Assembly: GCA_041300865.1 (NCBI GenBank)
Contig: JBFYTF010000430.1
Span: forward strand, 1-5,918
Direction of reading: 5' to 3'
DNA from: JAAYZQ01 sp041300865
GTDB taxonomy: Bacteria > Chloroflexota > Anaerolineae > JAAYZQ01
DNA: 5,918 nt
The position numbers were made by a program, and so were the translations under genes. The notes beneath the pieces are model-generated. The model did no database searches and was not told where the DNA came from. It saw only the letters and a program-made list of their open reading frames with translations. This document shows, piece after piece, positions 5,643-5,918 of this stretch (position 1 is its first letter; every line of letters starts with the position of its first letter).

Positions 5643-5918
5643 GTGTCCGACTTTGCTCTGTCTACCATGTGGGCCATCGGCCAGTTTGAAAAGCTGGCCG
5701 ATTTCTTCCAGGCCGGAAAGGAACTGGGGTTTGCCCAATTTGAGTTGAACCATGCCATCGACTCGGCCATGCTGGACGGCCTGTCGTTAAACGGCAACAT
5801 CACCAGCGTCCACGAGCCCTGCCCGGCCGACGTCTCGGCCGGGACCCTCAAGGCGCGCAACTGGCTCGTCTCCGCTCTGGACGAGGAGGACAGGCAGCGA
5901 GGGGTGGCCGCCATCAAG
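5643..5918 (+). CDS. Sugar phosphate isomerase/epimerase-like TIM-barrel protein, N-terminal part; 3' end outside window
   Basis: The frame runs from GTG 5643 to the window edge, 92 codons with no stop. The visible part reads like the first strands and helices of a xylose-isomerase-like TIM barrel (AP endonuclease 2 superfamily): a strand FAQFELNHAI near residues 32-41, then NITSVHEPCPAD near 57-68, where the His is a common metal- or substrate-site residue, then a helix VSALDEEDRQRGVAAIK (76-92) of the 'S.LDEE.R..av...k' type that opens the next unit. Members isomerise or epimerise sugars or sugar phosphates, usually with a divalent metal, in the cytoplasm. With only the N-terminal third visible the substrate cannot be assigned, and an endonuclease IV-like protein is less likely but not excluded. 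It is transcribed from its own consensus promoter. Confidence 0.72.
   Translation, partial: MSDFALSTMWAIGQFEKLADFFQAGKELGFAQFELNHAIDSAMLDGLSLNGNITSVHEPCPADVSAGTLKARNWLVSALDEEDRQRGVAAIK

Noticed and set aside
5435..5917. 160-codon minus-strand frame across the last promoter and the TIM-barrel start
   Set aside because: It covers a perfect consensus promoter and a leader on the other strand. The plus frame from 5643 has a ribosome binding site and family-like sequence, so the minus frame is taken as a shadow.

Overview
This GC-rich window, read as bacterial, carries one gene fragment at each edge and four complete genes between them. A member of the Chloroflexota (Anaerolineae or Caldilineae type) is my best guess. 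The reasons are high GC combined with perfect TATAAT -10 boxes, a Thr-Pro linker behind a single membrane anchor, paired DUF4230 proteins, and an ERMP1-like M28 membrane peptidase. This is inference; no phylogenetic marker gene is present.

Layout. Bases 1-546 (+) hold the C-terminal part of an Hsp70/DnaK-superfamily protein of the YegD-like type. It converges on, and overlaps by 33 bp, a complete PAP2-family phosphatase (514-1227, -). A 287-bp intergenic region (1228-1514) carries two divergent promoters: one for the phosphatase, and one for a 772-residue membrane-bound M28 metallopeptidase (1515-3833, +) with the human ERMP1/Fxna plan (one N-terminal membrane helix, the peptidase, about eight membrane helices, a C-terminal extracytoplasmic domain). 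After a perfect hairpin at 3861-3879 and a third promoter come two overlapping genes (4014-4772 and 4759-5454, +) for single-pass membrane proteins, each with a DUF4230-like domain. A fourth promoter, with both hexamers perfect and bracketed by an 8-bp inverted repeat, leads through a structured leader of about 130 nt into the start of a sugar phosphate isomerase/epimerase-like TIM-barrel gene (5643 to the window end, +).

How the genes work together. Each unit has its own promoter, so this looks like adjacent short transcription units and not one long operon; only the DUF4230 pair is clearly co-transcribed. Four of the six products are membrane proteins, which suggests a cell-envelope theme (lipid phosphate recycling, membrane proteolysis, anchored extracytoplasmic domains), but nothing in the sequence ties them to one pathway. 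The least understood part is the DUF4230 pair, and the most notable regulatory signal is the symmetric repeat around the last promoter. I found no mobile element, CRISPR array, tRNA or rRNA.
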